Shown in pieces: positions 61,968-64,000 of a DNA stretch of 64,000 nucleotides. The stretch's first letter is position 1. Each line of letters begins with the position of its first letter. A program made the position numbers and the translations under genes. The stretch covers positions 186,001 to 250,000 of the forward strand of contig NVXD01000016.1 in NCBI GenBank assembly GCA_002746415.1, written 5' to 3'. The notes under the pieces are model-generated. The model searched no databases. It was not told where the DNA came from and saw only the letters and a program-made list of their open reading frames with translations. Source of the stretch: Flavobacteriaceae bacterium. Its GTDB lineage: Bacteria > Bacteroidota > Bacteroidia > Flavobacteriales > Flavobacteriaceae.

Positions 61968-63271
61968 CCCTTATTTGTAAATTTTAAAATTGATATTGTT
62001 TTATCAGTTACCTTAAAACGGTTATCAGCACGTCTATCCAACACCCATACAATATCATTCCCTGAACAGAGCAACCACTGTTCTTCTTTGGAAATAAGAC
62101 TCAACTTTTCATCTTTAAAAAATTTCGAAAGCTTCTTCTTCCCTCCCATTCCCAAAGGATAAAAATAGTCGCCTTTTTTCCATTTTCTTAACGTCAGAGG
62201 GTATTTTAACGTTTTTTTATCTACATAAAGTATGTTTTTAGCAACATTTGATACCTTAATAGCTTCCGAGATAACGACTTGAACTGGTGTGCTTATATCC
62301 ACTGTACCCTCCTTTATCTCATATATTTCATCACTTACAAGCCTAATTTCTTGTAATAAAAGAAATTCTCTATCCTTTAACAATCGGTGCGTGTTAGAAT
62401 AGACTTCTTTTCCACTCATGCCCGATAAAAGTCCCATAACATCATTCCATTCCGTAAACCCATACTCGCGGAACAGTCCATGCAAGTACCCTTCAATTGG
62501 GTTTAATTTTTGAAGCTGGGAAATTTCAATTCTAATAACGCCCCCTTCTTCTTTAAAAAGATTTTCTCTTAATTGATTAATTTGATTTCTTGATATAGCT
62601 GCCGTTTGTCCCAAAAAGTTTTGGGTCATCTCAAAATTATCAAGAAAAGTAGGGTGCAACTCCTTTAGCAAGGGGACTATTTGATGCCTAATTTTATTCC
62701 TTACATATTTAGTATCCTGGTTACTGCTATCTTCTCTCCAAATTATTTTTTCTGCCTGAGCGTACACCAATATTTTCTTGCGGGAGAACTTTAATAATGG
62801 TCTGGCAATTACAGTTGTATTAGACGGTATACCTGTAAGACCATCTATTCCTGTACCTCTTGAAAGGTTGATTAAAAAGGTCTCCAGATTATCATCTGCG
62901 TGATGGGCTGTTAGCAGTTTGGCATACCCCTTTTTTTTCATCAATTCTTTAAACCACTTGTATCTTAAATCCCGTGCTGCTACTTGAAGTGAAGACTTGG
63001 TCCGTTCAATGTATTCCTTTGTATTAAAATGAGTTATAAAATATTCTTTATGCAGATTCTTGGCTAAATTCTCAACGAATTTTTCATCCCCTTCACTTTC
63101 GATTCCTCTTAACTTAAAATTGCAATGTGCTATGGCAAAGTCTAGATCAGCTGCTGCACAAAGATGTGCCAATACCACACTGTCTACCCCTGCACTACAG
63201 GCCAAAAGAAACTTCTTTTCTTTTAGCTCTGGAAATCGACTTTCTATGTGTTGTTTAAATTCTTTTAGCAC
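61964..63271 (-). CDS. tilS: tRNA(Ile)-lysidine synthetase
   Basis: The 435-residue N-type ATP-pyrophosphatase has the P-loop region FLLACSAGVDSVVLAHLC near residues 20-37. TAHHADDNLETFLINLSRGTGIDGLTGI and EDSSNQDTKYVRNKIRH follow, all TilS hallmarks, then the C-terminal tRNA-binding domain (KKLSKFFKDEKL). It makes lysidine at C34 of tRNA-Ile(CAU), an essential step. The usual SGGxDS signature reads SAGVDS here. It sits between a hydrolase gene (13 bases upstream) and the dsbD-like gene (4-base overlap). Confidence 0.95.
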   Translation of the reverse strand: MLKEFKQHIESRFPELKEKKFLLACSAGVDSVVLAHLCAAADLDFAIAHCNFKLRGIESEGDEKFVENLAKNLHKEYFITHFNTKEYIERTKSSLQVAARDLRYKWFKELMKKKGYAKLLTAHHADDNLETFLINLSRGTGIDGLTGIPSNTTVIARPLLKFSRKKILVYAQAEKIIWREDSSNQDTKYVRNKIRHQIVPLLKELHPTFLDNFEMTQNFLGQTAAISRNQINQLRENLFKEEGGVIRIEISQLQKLNPIEGYLHGLFREYGFTEWNDVMGLLSGMSGKEVYSNTHRLLKDREFLLLQEIRLVSDEIYEIKEGTVDISTPVQVVISEAIKVSNVAKNILYVDKKTLKYPLTLRKWKKGDYFYPLGMGGKKKLSKFFKDEKLSLISKEEQWLLCSGNDIVWVLDRRADNRFKVTDKTISILKFTNKG

Positions 63272-63284
63272 CCTGCAAAAGTAC

Positions 63285-64000
63285 TTAAAGTTGTTGCTGT
63301 AACCAATTCTGAATAGTATTCAATACTTCCTCTCTACAAAGATCATAATGCAGTTCATGATAACCTCCTTCAAAAAGTTGAAGTGTGGTTGTGGTTGCAT
63401 TTTCATGAAAAATCTTTGTTGCTTGGTGGTCAATTATTAGATCATCAGTGCCATGTAATAAAAGCGTGTTTACTTTTAGCTGCTGCGCAGATTCTAAAGC
63501 CCACTCCCCAGCATCCATAATTGGAAAAGAAAACATGGGACTTACTTTATCATGCACCAACGGGTCATTCACATATTTCTCCACTTCCTCAGGAATTCTA
63601 GAAATCCCATAAGGATTCAATCCAGAAGGCAATGTTATAGAGGGCCAAACACCCATCATTGCTTTTCCTATTACCATTTTCCATTTGGGCGGTTCAAAAG
63701 CCAATCTTAAATAAGGACTGGTGGCTACAATTCCATGTATCGAATCTTTCCTACGTAAGGCATAATTCAACACCAAATTCGCACCCATACTATGTCCGTA
63801 AAGAAACAAAGGTGTTTTGGGGAATAGTTTTCTTGCTTCAACAATCACTTGAGATAAAAGCTTCATTAATGCTTCATAACTAGGACAATGACCTTTTTTT
63901 CCCTCCGATTTTCCATGCCCAAAATTATCATATAAAACCACTGCTAAGTTTGTTTTCAATAGTGCTGGTACCACATGCTCAATATACCTGCCAGAATGTT
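63285..64000 (-). CDS. Alpha/beta hydrolase (monoacylglycerol lipase-like), 3' part only
   Basis: The frame is open through the right edge of the window, reading HSGRYIEHVVPALL before the first internal GTG at 63974, so the N-terminus lies outside. The motif HSGRY followed by YDNFGHGKSEGKKG, the nucleophile elbow GHSMGANL and the catalytic-acid/His segments LLLHGTDDLIID and GGYHELHYD match the Hydrolase_4/monoglyceride-lipase family. It probably cleaves a lipid or short acyl ester in the cytoplasm. It is upstream of tilS, with 13 bases between them. Confidence 0.9.
   Translation of the reverse strand, partial: HSGRYIEHVVPALLKTNLAVVLYDNFGHGKSEGKKGHCPSYEALMKLLSQVIVEARKLFPKTPLFLYGHSMGANLVLNYALRRKDSIHGIVATSPYLRLAFEPPKWKMVIGKAMMGVWPSITLPSGLNPYGISRIPEEVEKYVNDPLVHDKVSPMFSFPIMDAGEWALESAQQLKVNTLLLHGTDDLIIDHQATKIFHENATTTTLQLFEGGYHELHYDLCREEVLNTIQNWLQQQL

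Overview
The window comes from an AT-rich Bacteroidota chromosome, most likely a marine Flavobacteriaceae. The evidence is TAnnTTTG-type -7 promoter boxes, little sign of Shine-Dalgarno sequences, a TonB-dependent receptor with DUF4249 lipoproteins, DUF2911 and DUF6090 proteins, a FISUMP fragment and the flavobacterial style of leu and ilv clusters. No rRNA, tRNA, CRISPR array, integrase, transposase or phage gene was recognised. Names come from motifs and family knowledge only; no database search was run.

Bases 1-10,300 are housekeeping: the 3' part of an M20 amidohydrolase, an orphan FMN glutamate-synthase-domain protein, two uncharacterised proteins, an M1 aminopeptidase/patatin pair, recG and a DUF2911-TPR protein. 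Bases 10,450-32,996 are mainly branched-chain amino acid metabolism. leuC-leuD-leuA-like-leuB runs on the plus strand. A FIST sensor and a hybrid histidine kinase follow, each ending in a clear terminator. A long minus-strand operon runs ilvD-ilvB-(NTF2-like)-(O-methyltransferase)-ilvN-ilvC-ilvA-gapN. Upstream of ilvD is a complete leader-peptide attenuator: an 18-residue peptide rich in Ile, Leu and Val codons, an antiterminator arm starting at its stop codon, and a 15-bp terminator hairpin. A nitroreductase and a second minus-strand operon follow, an Nramp-fold transporter plus the 5-oxoprolinase genes pxpA-pxpB-pxpC. The Nramp protein has lost the residues that bind metal in this family.

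Bases 33,200-48,000 are an accessory region of mostly single genes: a nuclease-like protein, small membrane proteins, a polysaccharide deacetylase lipoprotein, an intradiol dioxygenase, a DMT transporter, three DUF6090 paralogues, RDD and lipoprotein genes, and gene fragments. It is full of short REP-like palindromes (arms TTCGAAGTT/AACTTCGAA), a promoter-bearing repeat in front of three unrelated genes, and orphan C-terminal gene tails (comM, the DMT transporter, a FISUMP protein, an unidentified protein). The comM and DMT tails differ from the intact genes mostly at synonymous sites. Several of these units end in remnants of the comM 3' end, as if material had been added repeatedly beside comM.

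Bases 48,000-64,000 return to conserved genes on the minus strand: comM/yifB, a macroglobulin-like surface protein, two tandem DUF4249 lipoproteins behind a TonB-dependent receptor, an exported protein, a penicillin-acylase-family hydrolase, a DsbD-like protein, tilS and the 3' part of an alpha/beta hydrolase.
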